Source: Leucaena leucocephala (taxonomy: Eukaryota > Streptophyta > Magnoliopsida > Fabales > Fabaceae). Taken from it: 64,000 nt of DNA. Every line of letters begins with the position of its first letter. The stretch's first letter is position 1. Where the stretch lies: positions 26,247,001 to 26,311,000 of the forward strand of contig CM073519.1 of NCBI GenBank assembly GCA_037074615.1, given 5' to 3'. The notes beneath the pieces are model-generated. The model saw only the letters and a list, made by a program, of their open reading frames with translations. It ran no database searches and was not told the DNA's origin. Made by a program: the position numbers and the translations under genes. Positions 19,700 to 32,436 of the stretch are shown one piece after another.

Positions 19700-22595
19700 T
19701 GTCATATCTTAAATTTTCCCTATCTGTATAATACTGATAGTGGAAAGACGTTTGGAAATAATTATGACGAAGATCAAAAGAAATGATAAAGGTTTGATGA
19801 GTATTGAAGAAAGAGAAGGACCTAAACGAAAAGTAGAAAAGGTTAAAGGCCAAAAGTGGTAATTTCCAAAAGTTAAGGGATTTAAATATAATTAAGTAAA
19901 AAGTTCAAGGGCAAAATTGTAATTATAGAAAGATTAGCCTGGAAAGGGTTATAACTGCCTGGAAGTTTTTCAGTCCCACATTCAATCAATAAATAGATGA
20001 AGTTACACTGGTTAATCTGGCATGATACAGAAATTTTATTAAGGCTTCAGACAGCAGAAAATTATCTGATAGTCTAAAAGTTATCTGAATTTTTATCAGA
20101 TTCCATAGACATTAGATATAAGTGGGGGAATTACAAGAAAGTAGGCCCTACAGTGTCAGATGTTATGAATCTGACCTAACCCTGGAAGAAGTCCTGTATA
20201 AAAAGTTATTCCCATAACAGTGAATTTTGACGGGAGTTTGATAATACTCGTGATCCAATAATATAACTTGTCGATATGTGAGCTGGGATAGAATGAGATC
20301 AGATGACCTTATATATAGGCCCATAATGACGCCAAGGAGGGCCCAAAACCCAGGGTACCAATTCATCAGTGGAAGGAGCCAGTGTCTAGAAAAAGTATAA
20401 AATTACAAAAATGCCCCTGGATGCCTAGATTGTACTAGAGATGGATGGAGGGCATTTTAGTCATTTGGAATAAATATGATTAGTTGAGCCAGTATATGCC
20501 CTGAGGCAATACAAAGAGGGGTGAAATGACAATTATGCCCTTAGGGTTAGTACAGTGCAAGACAGGACACCAAGGGTATTTTGGTCATTTCCCAAGGGAT
20601 GAATGGTAGATAAATCTTCGGTATATCATTGTCAGTGGTATGAGAAGCCTAGACATTAATTTATAGGACATAATACATATCCTGGTATATTATAGAAAAA
20701 TTAGGAACAGAACACAGTCTGGTTGTTGTTAAACCTCTCTAATCGGTATCAGATTGGACTAGGATTTTTCCATAAGCTTCCTTAAATGGACAGCATGCCA
20801 CATACCCCTCTTAGGTGTCCCATGAGCTTTCCCACATGATGTCATAATTATTTTTTTTAGAAAAAGTTAAATTCAAGATTAAATGTAAGCCCTTTGATCA
20901 AATAGTATACAAATCAATCTTGGCCATCCATTTCAACCCAAATTTCTCTATAAATACCCCCTCATTTTAGACCTATTTGGCAGCCTCAGAACCATGGGGA
21001 AACTCTTGCAAAATTTCCACTCAACCAAGAAAGAAGCACACAAAGTGAAGCAACAATCAAGGTAATCATCTCCCTTGATCATGAGCTTCGTTCTAGTAAG
21101 CTAGCTCATGGTTTCAAGGGGTTTTCATGCTATATTTCTATTATGGTTGCTGCTGGAAGTTCTGCTCATATATGGTTAAAATATGAGTTTTATGTTATGG
21201 ATAGTTTAGACAAGCTTAAACAAGCTAGAATCAAGTGGTATAAGCTTGGGAATTCAAGTATGTTTGGATTTAGGGTTTTGTGTTCTTGCTGGCACTGTAG
21301 GAGAACAAGTATTGGAAGTATTATAATCAAAATGTGAATTTTTGGGAATCAAGGGCTTCAGTTTGATTTGGTACTATAGTAACTAAAATGTTTTGGTTTT
21401 GGAAATTCTAGTCTCATATTTGGATTCTATATGAAAAATTATGTGGAAATGAACCATGAGAATTTATTTTGGAAAGATGGAAGTAAGAAACATAAAGTAG
21501 AGAAAGAAAGGGAGCTAGTGAAAACCTAGTCTTGGTTTTGTATTCAAGTTGAGTTGTAACTTGATATCATTGTGTAATGGCTAGGTTTTGACATTTGTGA
21601 ACGAAGGAGAGCACCTCAAGAATACCTTGACAAGGATAACTAAGAGGTAGCAAGGATACCTAACTATAACTCTTGTTTGTTTAATTGTTCTGCTTGCTTG
21701 TTGATTATGGTGTTTGGTTTAGCTTGAGCTTATGTCATCATGTTATGATGAAGTATGAATGATTACAACTCCTTGCAAGTTATGTCATGACAATATGCAT
21801 GCTAGAGTTTGCTTATGTACCATTATGAAGTAGCTCCCATCTCGTGATAACATGTTAAGCATCCAATTATTCATGCATGATATTATAGTTTGTGTAACTT
21901 GCTATTGGGATTTCCATGAAATCTCATTCCTTCCACATGCATAACTATGTCTTAGGTGCTGGATCCTCTCAAGGGAAGAGAGTAAATGTTGATGATTAAG
22001 TTTGTATAATAAGTTACATGACTTACATGACACCACGAATTGTTATGAGTTTCCTAAATTGGAAGTAAGATCTAGAATTGAGATAAAACGAGTGCTGAGA
22101 GACAGTGACGTTCACACAATGATTTCATATACCAAATGAACACAATTTTCTATGAAATTTTATGAGCTTAAAGAGGACGTCAAGAGCTTCAAATCTATAG
22201 GTAATACAGTTCATTTGGATAAGTAACCAAAGAGAAATAATATTTTGAAGTTAAGAAAATAAATTGGAACTCCAAATGTTACCAAATGAACAGTGATTTT
22301 TAACCAATAAACTGATTTCGTGTGGATAAGTGAACCTCAATTTCATATTTTTCCCTCAAATATTTATGAAATAACTTTCATTAGAAATTATAACCACATT
22401 ATTTCAATTTTTCTACAATTAATTATGATTTTTCAAAGTAGGGAACATGTTCTAGAATTACCAAATGAACAGTAAAATGAACAGTACACGAGAGCAATTC
22501 TTTTGGAAATTAATGTTTTCAAAGCAAATGATCATGTAATTGGTTCCAATCACTTATAATGGATTATAATTGAGGTTAAAAGTAAGCATGTGACA
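19700..22595 (+). repeat. D-family LTR D2 (3' LTR), 2896 bp
   Basis: Begins TGTCATATCTTAAATTTTCC and ends AAGCATGTGACA. It is the most complete uninterrupted D LTR in the window. TATA box at 20948-20958 and short leader ORF at 21143-21337. Directly followed by an oppositely oriented D LTR fragment (D3). Confidence 0.88.
20948..20958 (+). promoter_or_regulatory. TATA box of LTR D2
   Basis: CTATAAATACC, about 1.25 kb into the LTR. It leaves a ~1.6-kb R/U5 part downstream. Confidence 0.65.
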
Positions 22596-23765
22596 CCATG
22601 CATGACATCATTTAGGGGCATGTTTGGCTAGAAAAAAATGAAATATACTAATAAGAAAAATTCCAGTTTAGTCTGATACAGATTGGAGCAGTTTCACAAA
22701 AAGCAGACTGCAATCTGTTCCTAATTTTTATAATATTCAAGGATATGTATTCTGTCTAGGAAACTAGTGTATAGGTTTCTTATACCATTGATATTGTTAA
22801 ACTGAGTATTTATCTACCATCCATCCCTTGGGAAATTATCAAAATACCCTTGGTGTCCTTCTTGCACTACATTAACCCTAAGGGCATAATTGCCATTTTA
22901 TCCCTCTTTGTACTACCTCATAGCATATACTAGCTCTAACTAATCATATTTATACTCTATGGGACCTTCCTAGCCTATCCAAAATGACCAAAATGCCCTC
23001 CATCCATCACTAGTATAATCTGGCTACACAGGTGCATTTCTGTAATTTCGTACTCTTCCTGGGTTAATCTGGACTCTGGCCCACCTAACTGTCCAGTCAC
23101 CTTATTGGGCTTATGATGGTTCCATTTGGGCCTTAGTATGGGCTCATTGCCTTTATGGCACAAATCCCAATGAATCTCTTCTGACTATATTTATTGGGCA
23201 TTTTATTCCACCATAAATCTTCGTAAGAATTCTACAAGATTCCTTTTATGACTCTGTCAATTTTATAAATTCTTATATTAAATTTAAGAATTTATTATAA
23301 TGATTCATCTGATTCTAAAGTCTGAAAAATACTGTAATAATTCCTTATGACTTTAGGAATCTATATCAATTAATCGGGACCTCAAATCAAAATTTTATGA
23401 CTCCTTAAATTGACTGCAATAACTTTGTCTATCTACTAGTAAAATTTGGATTTAATTTGATTGCGGGAATTTTTGAGCCCTTTTCGGTTCAACTTTCTCA
23501 TTATTATATTTAGGTCCCTGACTTTTTACTTGTTTACATTTAGGTCCCTAAACTTTTGATAATTAGCACTTTTGGCCCAACTTTTGTTTCTACTTTAACT
23601 TTTTACCTTCAACCTTTTCTAATTTGTGTTTAGGTCCCTTAACTTTCCTTAGTTATTAATCCCTTTCTTTCCTACCTCAATCTGATACAGTTTATTCCAA
23701 GAATATCATGTTTATTTCATATAAATTGTACAGTTACATCAGGTAAGAAAATTGGGGATATGACA
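22596..23765 (-). repeat. D-family LTR D3, minus strand, truncated
   Basis: The right edge is GGGGATATGACA, so the minus strand starts TGTCATATCCCC, matching the start of D4 (62175). It covers only the first ~1.15 kb of the LTR. The part corresponding to the TATA box onward is missing at the D2 junction. No polypurine tract lies to its right. It abuts the truncated 3' end of AT1. Confidence 0.82.
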
Positions 23766-24820
23766 ATATAAAAGATGTAGCACAATTTCGTAATCACAAT
23801 GATTTTTTGACATGAATAAGAAGTTTATTTCAAATAGATGCTCATGCATATATGACTTTTAATGATGGAAAAAATGATGGGCTCGAAGGGGATGACTATA
23901 GATATAATATGTGATGGCTTGTGTTTGGGATAAAAGGGTTTAGAAATGAATGCCTCTATCATATTCAATAATATAGATGCACAAGTAATTTTTAACTCAG
24001 AGATAAGACAAGTTCTAGAGAATATAAACTAATTGAATAACCACTCAATATAGAAATTTAGGCTGAGAGTCCTTCCAACTAAGGCTTTCATCTAAATTGC
24101 TCATAAGCTAATATCTTAGACAATTTTCATAATTCACTAGGTATTAAAACACTTATCACAATTGAAAACCCTCTCGAATGACGGATTAAAAGTTCCAAAG
24201 TAATCACTCAGAATCATGCAATAATCCCAAATTTAACAGTAAAAACTTGAGTGTTTCCAATTCAATTTCCATTTCCAAAAATGCAAGTGTGACAATGGTT
24301 TATATAAACTATTTCATGCAAAAGGTTAAAAGTAAGAGGGTAATGAATCATTTATAAAAACTTTAGTAGCTCAAAAGAAATCTTTCTATATAGTATTTTA
24401 CAAAGTAAAGAGAAGGTAAATGGACATTTTCAAACTCAGGTTGCAACTTGAAGCAGTGAAGGTCACAACCAAATTTCACAATGAGTGCTTGCCCTAAACT
24501 TCCAACAACAAGTCACGACCATACAACACATAGGTCGTGACTTATTTTCATAGAGTGCATATTAAGTCCAAAATTCCACGCTAGATTGCCATAATACAAC
24601 ATATAGGTTGCGATGTAAAACCACAGAGACTACCACTTGATGCTTTTGAAAGCCCAAAACATCTTTTACACTGAAACCTTTTTTGGCTAACCTAAAAAAC
24701 AATTTAAAGTGGGGATCCAATTTTTAATAATTCATCACACATTAAAATAAAAAAACCAAACATTTTGTGATGAAAGATTGGATTAATCGAAGAATTTTGC
24801 ATTAATTATCACATAATAAT
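23766..24820 (-). other. 3' non-coding region of AT1
   Basis: No ORF. Homologous to plus-strand 54661-55810 in AT2. Contains one cluster of the GGTCGCGACC-type palindromes (about 24450-24610). In AT2 this region continues for ~610 nt more before the 3' LTR. In AT1 that part and the LTR are gone. Confidence 0.7.
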
Positions 24821-24840
24821 AACATCTCCCCCACACTTAA
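24821..24840 (-). promoter_or_regulatory. Conserved purine-rich block after pol (AT1)
   Basis: The minus strand reads TTAAGTGTGGGGGAGATGTT. The motif TTAAGTGTGGGGG after pol is a known landmark of Athila/Tat-type elements. Here it lies ~1.75 kb from the LTR in the intact copy, so it is not the LTR-adjacent polypurine tract. Confidence 0.6.
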
Positions 24841-25271
24841 ACTTGACAATGTCCTCACTGTCAGCATAATTCTATACATGATAGCACTATATAAGGTCAA
24901 TTTAAATCCAACTTCAGCATAACAGTTCAACAAATCACTTAATGCAAATTCATAGTAAAGCTCGCAGTCATATTCAAATCATACATCGTAATACAAGGAA
25001 AGAAAAGATGACAAGATAGGTAGGCTAAAATCATGTAAGTGAGTGTGGATTCAGCTTAGATAACTAATAATTACACATGTCAACATAGTGGTATTTTTCA
25101 AAAATAGAAATAAACTAAAATTAAACACTATCCTATTGAATCATCAAGCAAAAAAAATTAACTCCTACTTTTACTGTTCATCCCTTTCCAATCATCAAAC
25201 CAAGATGTCAAGCATATATCACATTAGGCAAAATTGTAAAAGGTAAGAGATAGGAAAGGGACAACCTGACT
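24841..25271 (-). other. Non-coding stretch between the integrase remnant and the purine block (AT1)
   Basis: No ORF and no motif. It matches AT2 around 54360-54641, including the GGTTGTCCCTTTCCTATCTC start, so it is element sequence. Confidence 0.6.
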
Positions 25272-25735
25272 TCAAGGTGACAGAGCAGATTCTTCATAAA
25301 GTTTCAAGAGCTGGCCATTTACCTTAATGATTTTGCCCGTTGCCTCGTCCTTCAACTCAATCATCCCAAATTCATTGACTTTAACAACTGTGTAAGGTCT
25401 ATCCCATCTAGTTTTGAATTTAAAATGTTTAAACTTGAGCCTAGCTTGGTACCTTAATACTCTATCACCCTCTTTAAACCTCTTCCTCAAAATATGAGCA
25501 TTATGGATTACTTTTGTCTTTAGTTTATAAATCTCAGAGCTACTATAGGCGTCCAACCTAATCTCTTCTAGTTCTTGAATCTATAACAACCTCTCTGAAC
25601 TAGCTTCTACAAGGTCCTCATTGCAAGCTTTCACTACCTAGAATGTCTTATGCTCTATTTCCACAGGCATGTGACAAGCTTTCCTAAAGATCATCCTTTA
25701 AGGGGACATGCCTAGAAGAGTTTTGAAATCACTCT
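25272..25735 (-). pseudogene. Integrase C-terminal remnant of AT1
   Basis: The minus strand encodes the last part of an Athila-type integrase. It starts after the catalytic Glu with a GMSP...FRKACHMPVEIEHK block (containing stops). It continues through LEEIRLDAYSSSEIYKLKTK into an open 94-codon stretch with the C-terminal DNA-binding-like segment (KTRWDRPYTVVKV, VNGQLLKLYEE). The zinc-binding and DDE core parts that should precede it are absent. At least three stops lie in 25557-25735. It cannot be a working integrase. Confidence 0.8.
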
Positions 25736-26510
25736 CTTTTATTCCTGCATCATTATTTGAAGTCAAATCATTGAAGAATCTTACAGTATGAGAGGTAATT
25801 GGTGAATGTGAAGGATAAGTAGAGTTAGAACATATTGACCCTTTAACCAAAATAGCAGACTATGGACCTAAAGGAAATTGAAACTCACTGGTTGTGTCTA
25901 CCACTTTTGATTGCGACCTCTCAGGGTTATCTTCAACTTCTCATTGTGACTAAAACTGATAGTGAGTGTCTCTAAAATATTTGGTCATGACATAATCATC
26001 CTTTAGTTATGACTTGGGATCACAGAGAGACTGTCCCTCAACATCCTGATATTTACTCGTGACTTCATCATTCTCACGTCGTGACTTATCGTCTCGGGAG
26101 TTAGTGGTTGTGACCAAATAATCATCTAGTCAATTCTCCATTTCACATAAAGTATTTTCCTCATGAAGTTCATATCTAGTCGCGGCATGGAGGTCTTTAC
26201 GTCGTGACTTGTTGTCACATAAGCTCGACCCCTCTTTCTTTGTTCCACTTCTAGCTTCCATAATGTCTTGTATTCCTGTAAAATCACTCACAAATTCATT
26301 TCCAAAAACAATATCACTGGAAATTTATAAAATCATATCAATGTTATATTGGAATGAGAAATCTTTAGAAACTGAAATCATGCTATTCATAACAAAATAA
26401 TGAAAACATGATGCATTGCCTTCACAAGAGCAAGAAAAAGAATAAATAGAGGAGAGAGATTCAAAATAGTTATCGTAGGCACTCAAAGATGAATTTGAAT
26501 CCTCATTCTC
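25736..26510 (-). other. Non-canonical segment replacing RT/RNase H/integrase core in AT1
   Basis: This lies where RT, RNase H and most of integrase should be. The minus strand has a partly open frame ending in LVKGSICSNSTYPSHSPI and RFFNDLTSNN. AT2 has a clear counterpart at 53895-54005 (LVKGPIQSNSSHPHSHSKI and RFLNDLISNN). The segment also holds a dense cluster of palindrome relatives (GTCGTGAC, GTCGCGGC, TTGCGACC) at about 25915-26215. I recognise no domain. It could be foreign sequence or a decayed linker. Confidence 0.55.
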
Positions 26511-27110
26511 CTAAAATACTTCATGGGAATATTGGGAATTATGCAACATAGGATCATACTCATCATGCAAAATCAATTCATACTCATCCCTAGTTTCTTT
26601 AACAGCATAATCAATGGCATTCAACTTAACAAAAGCATAATTATCAAAAGGATATTTCATTGCTTCGTTCATATTGAAAGTCACTACATATCCTCTAACT
26701 TCCATTGTAATGGAACTATGCTTCATGCTAATGATTGTCTTGGAAGTTTGAAAGAAAGGTCTACCTAAAATCAAAGTGCTCTCATTCAATAGTTCACTGG
26801 ACATGTCCAAAACATAAAAATTAGCTGGGAATACTAAATCCTTCACCTGCACTAGAATATCCTCAAGAACTCCCTTAGGATACATAATTGATCTATCAGC
26901 TAATTGGAGCGCTATATTTGTGTATCTAATATTTTTAATACCTAAGGCTAAGTATATTGACCATGGCATTACAATAATAGTAGCCCCTAGATCTAATAAC
27001 GCTCCCTCAATATGAACCTTACTTATAGTGCATGGGTTTGTGTAAGATCCTAGGTCTTGGCACTTAACCGGTAATTTAGCCATAAAAAGTGATGCCACAT
27101 TAGCATTCAC
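26511..27110 (-). pseudogene. Aspartic protease region of AT1 gag-pol
   Basis: An open stretch of 199 codons matching the Athila-type retropepsin. LLDLGATIIVMP is the active-site region (Athila-type elements usually have DLGAS here), followed by LILGRPFFQTSKTIIS. It sits between the gag tail and the non-canonical segment. It is open throughout, but upstream gag is broken and downstream pol is missing, so it is a remnant. Confidence 0.85.
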
Positions 27111-27914
27111 CTGAATTCTCTAAAAAGGGCTAAACTTTTTCTTATCAGCACACAACTCTTTTAAAAATTTTAGCATGTTTAGGATTTCTCTTGAGGGATT
27201 CAACCGTAGGGATGTTTATTTCTAACTTATTGAAGAGATTGAAAGCATATTTTGCAAATTTAGAATCCATATTTTTCTTTCCAGTAAAATAAGCTTTTGG
27301 AAAAGGGAGATCCTTTATACCTACCTTCTTACCTATATATGTAGAGGCTCATTGCTTGCTCGAGTTGGCCTTGTCCTCAGTTTGCTTTCCCTTGTGTGCT
27401 GGACCTAGAATTGTCACTTTCTTTTCTTGCTTCTCTTGTGTTTCCTCTTGGGTTGCCTTCTTGATCATAAATTGATATTCTTTAATACTCTCTTATTTCC
27501 TAATCTTCATTTGTGACATTACTGAATTTTCAACTTCAAAATCTTCCATATCCTCCCTTGCTGTTTTATCTTCCTTAAATCGAACTTCTCTCCTAATTCT
27601 AAGTGATATGACATTCAGACCCTTCGGATTAATGACAGTATTAGAAGGTATGCTGCCACTGCTCATCGTTTGGATGTCACTCATTGTATTAGCAACTTGA
27701 GTCAAATGACTTAGAATATCTGCATTCTTGGAACTTATCTCCTCATGTTTCTAATGCATATCAACATTATCCTTCTGCATGCTTTAAAGGATTGAAGGTA
27801 TGGAGGTGAACTGACTGTAATTCTCTTTTAGCTTGTGGTCTATATTGGTCATTCTACTATCCATGTTTGTCATTTGTGCAGCCATACTTTTCAACAATTG
27901 AGAAGTCTCATATG
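27111..27914 (-). pseudogene. gag: gag tail of AT1, left of the nested LTR
   Basis: The minus strand resumes in frame after the solo LTR with YETSQLLKSMAAQMTNMDSR, the coiled-coil-like region typical of Athila gag. Then comes the linker SGSIPSNTVINPKGLNVISL (Athila elements have LPSNTE.NPKE.). Several stops are present. Confidence 0.8.
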
Positions 27915-27919
27915 GTGTT
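27915..27919. repeat. Target-site duplication GTGTT, left copy (solo LTR D5)
   Basis: GTGTT here and at 33753-33757. Removing the insert plus one copy rejoins AT1 gag in frame. Confidence 0.8.
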
Positions 27920-28768
27920 TGTCACATCCTTAATTTCAACCTCAGTTATACTCAATTGGAACCCATTTGGATTAATTACATATCCTTTAATATCAAAAAG
28001 ATGTATTTTCAAAAGTTGGTCTCTCGGGTATTGTTCATGCTACTATTCACTTGGTAATTCTAGAACATGTACACATCTTTGAAAAATCATAATTAAATGT
28101 AGAAAAATTGAAATAAGTTGGTTCCAATTTCTAATGAAATCTAATTCATTAAACTTTGAAGGAAAAATATAAAACTGAGGTTTCCTTGGCCAAATGAAAT
28201 CAGTTTATTCATTGGAAATCACTGTTCATTTGGTAAAAACTAAAAGTCCTAGTTTCTTGGCATAACTTCAAAAATTCATTTGTCTTTGGTTACTTGTCCA
28301 AATGAGATGTGTTACCTATGGATTTAAATCTATAGACGTCCTCTTTAAGTCCATAAAATTTCATAAAAAAATCGTCCATTTACCATATGAAATTCGCAAT
28401 GAAACCTCATTGTCTCTAATTGATTGTTTTATCTCATTTCCAGCTCTTAACTCCAACTTATAAAAATCATAACAAATTGATTTCTTAACCAATTGAGGTG
28501 TTATTGGTGTTCATTTAAAGCTCCATATATTAAATATAATCATGCCAAATTTCAAGTTCAAACTTGTTGATTAAGGTACTGTAAATATCGTCAAAAGGTC
28601 ACGGCCATAGAACACCAACACTTGAACATTCAATATACATTCCAGCATATGCTTCCATAATGTCAAGCAACTCATTTAACTTATTATACATGTCTAACCA
28701 CCCATGCTTACCCTCTTTTCTTGAGAAATCCTAGCACCTAAAATACGGTTATGCATATGGAAGGAATG

Positions 28769-28773
28769 AGATT
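28769..28773. repeat. Target-site duplication AGATT, left copy (solo LTR B)
   Basis: AGATT here and ATATT at 31375-31379 (one mismatch) flank the A-family LTR. The D-family sequence reads GAGATTTCATGG when the insert is removed. Confidence 0.75.
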
Positions 28774-31374
28774 TATAACATCCTCCTTTTCATACATCTT
28801 AGGGACCAAACAGTAGCATCTGGAACCACTTCCAAAGCTGTTGAAGTCAAATTACTCAATCTGGGATTTTACTCTTAGCGAGTACTGTTTACTGTGCGAA
28901 TTCCAGAGGAGTGAGCTGACTTCAAAAAATCATAACTAATTCTATAAAAATCGGAATGGAGTGGTTCAAATTTCTACACGAAGCTAACATAATAATCTTT
29001 CAGGGAAAAATGACTCATTGACCACGACTTGACCATGTCAACGTTCTGAAATCACTGTTCATCCAGTATCCTGTCCCTTATTCCAGCATCTCTGGTCCCA
29101 ACTTTGATCAATCATATCTTTATGTGTAGACATCCAAATAAGACGTTCTATATATCAAATCGAAGCTTGGTATGTCTACTATTTACTGGAAAAATATCAT
29201 ATATTTATTCAATCATTTACTATTTATAATTACAGCTCAAATGTCACTGCCTCCATCACGAGTTACTGTTCATAGTGACAGTTTCCAGCAATTATACATA
29301 CATGAATCACATATCAATCATGCTAAGCAATTAACATTTCTTCATGCATCTTCATCTCCTCCACTTGAGAAGACCTGCTGTAATTGGATTGATATGGAAG
29401 GGGTGAGATTTCTGGGGAAATCTCAGTAGCAAACAGCACTAAACAATGCATGCATTAATGTGAATGCTTGTGCTTGCTTGTGAAAGTGTTAACATTGCAT
29501 AATGTGCATGCTTCCATGTTACATATGAAATACAATTGGCCAAAGTAATCATAAGAACAGAGCTTCATACATAAGCACATATTCAACACAATTCCACAAA
29601 GCCATAACACATCAAGCATAATATTTAATGCATACAAGTTTAGGATTAGTTCACTACCTGACATGTAGCTTTCCTTCTAACTCTTAGCCTTTGCTATAAG
29701 GTTCATTCTTTCCATATGTTAGAGCCTATACATAACATAATAATATCTTCATTATTATTTTATCAGCATAGCTCTACTTATCTCATGATTAACTAGGGGT
29801 GATATCCTTAATCTGACATTACCCAGTCTTTCTTTCTACCTTTAGCTACCTTTATTAATAGAGATATTTCTCTATTCTAACCACTTAGAGCAATCCTCTA
29901 CTTTATTAGAGCAGGGACTAGATAACTTTCTTACCTCATTCCTAAGCTTCGCCCAGTCCCTCGGCTCCTCAGACTGCTCCTGGCTCCACCAGAACTCCTT
30001 CATTCCTTTCCTTCCTTTCTTTCCTTCTCTCTTTCTCTCTTCTTTCTCTTCCTTTTCCTTGCTAGGCCGTGGTGTGCCTTGAAATGGGAGGGGAGTGGCC
30101 TATTTTTAGGTGAGAGAAGGTGGAATGAATGGTCCAGATTGATTCGCGATGAATGGCTCAGATTGCTTGCTTCCTCAAGAAGATTTGCCTGCATCATCAC
30201 GATGACATCACCCTCCTTGATGACTCACCACTCATGAAATCATCTAGGACAACTCAAGGGGCACCTCAAGGCTATATGTGGTGAAATGTGGGGCCCTTGG
30301 GACACCTCACCAGCTAACTCAGCCTTTCCAGAGTGTTCTAGAGTCTTTTCCCTGAATGGACGGCCGAGATCATGCCACGTGTCCTCTTGCTTTTTCTCCT
30401 TTTTCTCTAATCATGCCATGTGTCCTTTGCTTTTCCTCTTTTACTGTAATCATGCCATGTGGCGCATTGTGGGCCCCATTTATGTCCTCTCATGATTCCA
30501 GATTACTTTACCCAGTTCTATCTTGGACCAGGTCACTTTACTTTATTGAAAAAGCACTAAAACATTATTTTAATGCCTCTTAGGCCCACATTACTCTTGG
30601 GCTACGTTTCTGGGCCTTTAAATATCATCTTGGGTTTCTAACCAAGCCCAAGTACTCTGGTGGCTCGGTTCCCAAGGAACATCCCTAGTAAATTACCATA
30701 ATGCCCTTAGTTCCTCTTTAGTACTTATAGGGGCACTATTGTCTTTTCATACCTTACCAGAGTATCTCTTGACCCTGGTCAACTATCCAGATACCTTTTC
30801 TTAACTGTCTAACCTTAGTTAAATAATCATAACGCCCTTTGTCTGAATCTGAGTTAATGACACAACACAGTGGGATACCTTCAGTGGCATTTTCGTAATT
30901 CTTCATTTTTCTTGGTCTTTATTAGCCCTGGCCCACATATTTATCTGAAAATATCATTAGGCCTATAAGGTGCCATTCTGGACCCTCTGTATGATCCCCT
31001 ATCTTCATGGGCTCAATTCCTGAGAAATTCCCCCGAAGCCTATTTATCGGGTGTTTTAATCCACTGTAAATTCTATAGTAAATTCTACATAACTCCTTTT
31101 TGAGCTCTGTCAATTTCAGAAATTCTTATATTAATTATAGGAATTTACTGCCATATTTCATCTGATTCTGAGGTCTAGAGAATACTATATTAATTTTCCT
31201 TCTCTTCAAAAATTAATATAAATCTTTCGAGTCCTCATATCAAAACTTTGTGTTGCATCAAACTGATCATCATAATTTTCTCTATTTATTGAGACCTCTA
31301 CTCAATAGGGTTTGGTAGCATCCCTTTTTCAGGCTATATACTGGGCTTTAAGGCCTAAAAATTGGGATATGACA
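28774..31374 (-). repeat. A-family solo LTR B, 2601 bp, nested in D5
   Basis: Edges TATAACATCC (TG mutated to TA) and GGATATGACA. Homologous to LTRs at 16666 and 58952 but longer, mainly in the U3 side at 30660-31340. Carries the three-copy G-box-like repeat (30374-30463) and the GA tract (29998-30060). The TATA site has decayed (CTATTTTTAGG at about 30097). No internal sequence, so a solo LTR. Confidence 0.87.
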
Positions 31375-32078
31375 ATATTTCATGGAAATCCCAATAACAA
31401 GTTACACAAACCATAAAATCATGCATAAATAATTGGATGCTTAACATGTTATCATGAGATGGGAGCTACTTCATAATGGCACATAAGCAAAGTCTAACAT
31501 GCATATTGGCATGACATAACTTGCAAGGAGTTGCAATCATTCATACTTCATCATCAACATGATGACACAATCTTATGTTCAACCAAACACCATAATCAAC
31601 AAGCAAGCAAACAATTAAACAAAAATGAAACTATAGTTAGGTATTCTTGCTACCTCTTAGCTATCCTTCACAAGGTCTTCTTGAAGTAGTTTCCTTCCTT
31701 CACAAATGTCAAAACCTAGCCATTACAAAGTAATATCAAGTTATAGCTCAACTTGCACACAAATCTAATACTAAGTTTTTACTAACTTCCTTTCTTTCTC
31801 TATTTTATGTTTCATGCTTCCATTTTTCCAAAATAAATTCTCTTGGCTCATTTCCACATAATTTTTCATGTATAATCCAAATATGAAACCAGAATTTCCA
31901 AAATCAAAACATCTCAAAAGGTGCAGTGCCAAATCGAAGTGAATGCCCCTTTTGCCAAAAATTCACATTTTGATTCCAATGCTTCCAATACTTGTTCTCC
32001 TACTTGAACCCCACACAATTTTCCATTTTAAACCCATTGGAAGCGTCAAAACCATGGAATTCCATCATATGAACAGTG

Positions 32079-32408
32079 TCATGCATAGTACCAGCATGAA
32101 CACAAAACCCTAAATCCAAACATACTTGAATTCCCAAGCTTATACCACTTGATTCTAGCTTGTTTAAGCTTGTCTAAACTATCCATAACATAAAACTCAT
32201 ATTCCAACCCCATATGGACAGCACTTCCAGCAGCAACCATAAGGGAAATAGAGCACAAAAACCCCTTAAAACTAAGGGCTAACTTGCTAGAATTAAGCTC
32301 AATATCAAGGGAGATGATTACCTTGCTTCTTGCTTCAAGTTGTGTGCTTCTTTCTTGGTTGAATGGAAAGTTTGCAAGAGTTTCCCTATGGTTCACCATG
32401 CATGCCAA
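32079..32408 (-). other. 109-codon leader ORF in D-family LTR D5
   Basis: Starts MACMVNHRETLANFPFN and ends in the family-wide segment EYEFYVMDSLDKLKQARIKW. It is longer than in D1/D2/D4, where the upstream half is closed by stops. It begins about 20 nt after the TATA box, so the start may precede or coincide with the transcription start. No recognised domain and no evidence of function. Confidence 0.25.
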
Positions 32409-32425
32409 AATGATCTGAATATGGG

Positions 32426-32436
32426 GGTATTTATAG
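32426..32436 (-). promoter_or_regulatory. TATA box of LTR D5
   Basis: The minus strand reads CTATAAATACC. Confidence 0.6.

Noticed and set aside
24450..24610. CRISPR-like array suggested by repeated GTCACGACC words
   Set aside because: The repeats are only ~10 nt, variable and palindromic, spacing is irregular, and the context is a plant retrotransposon.
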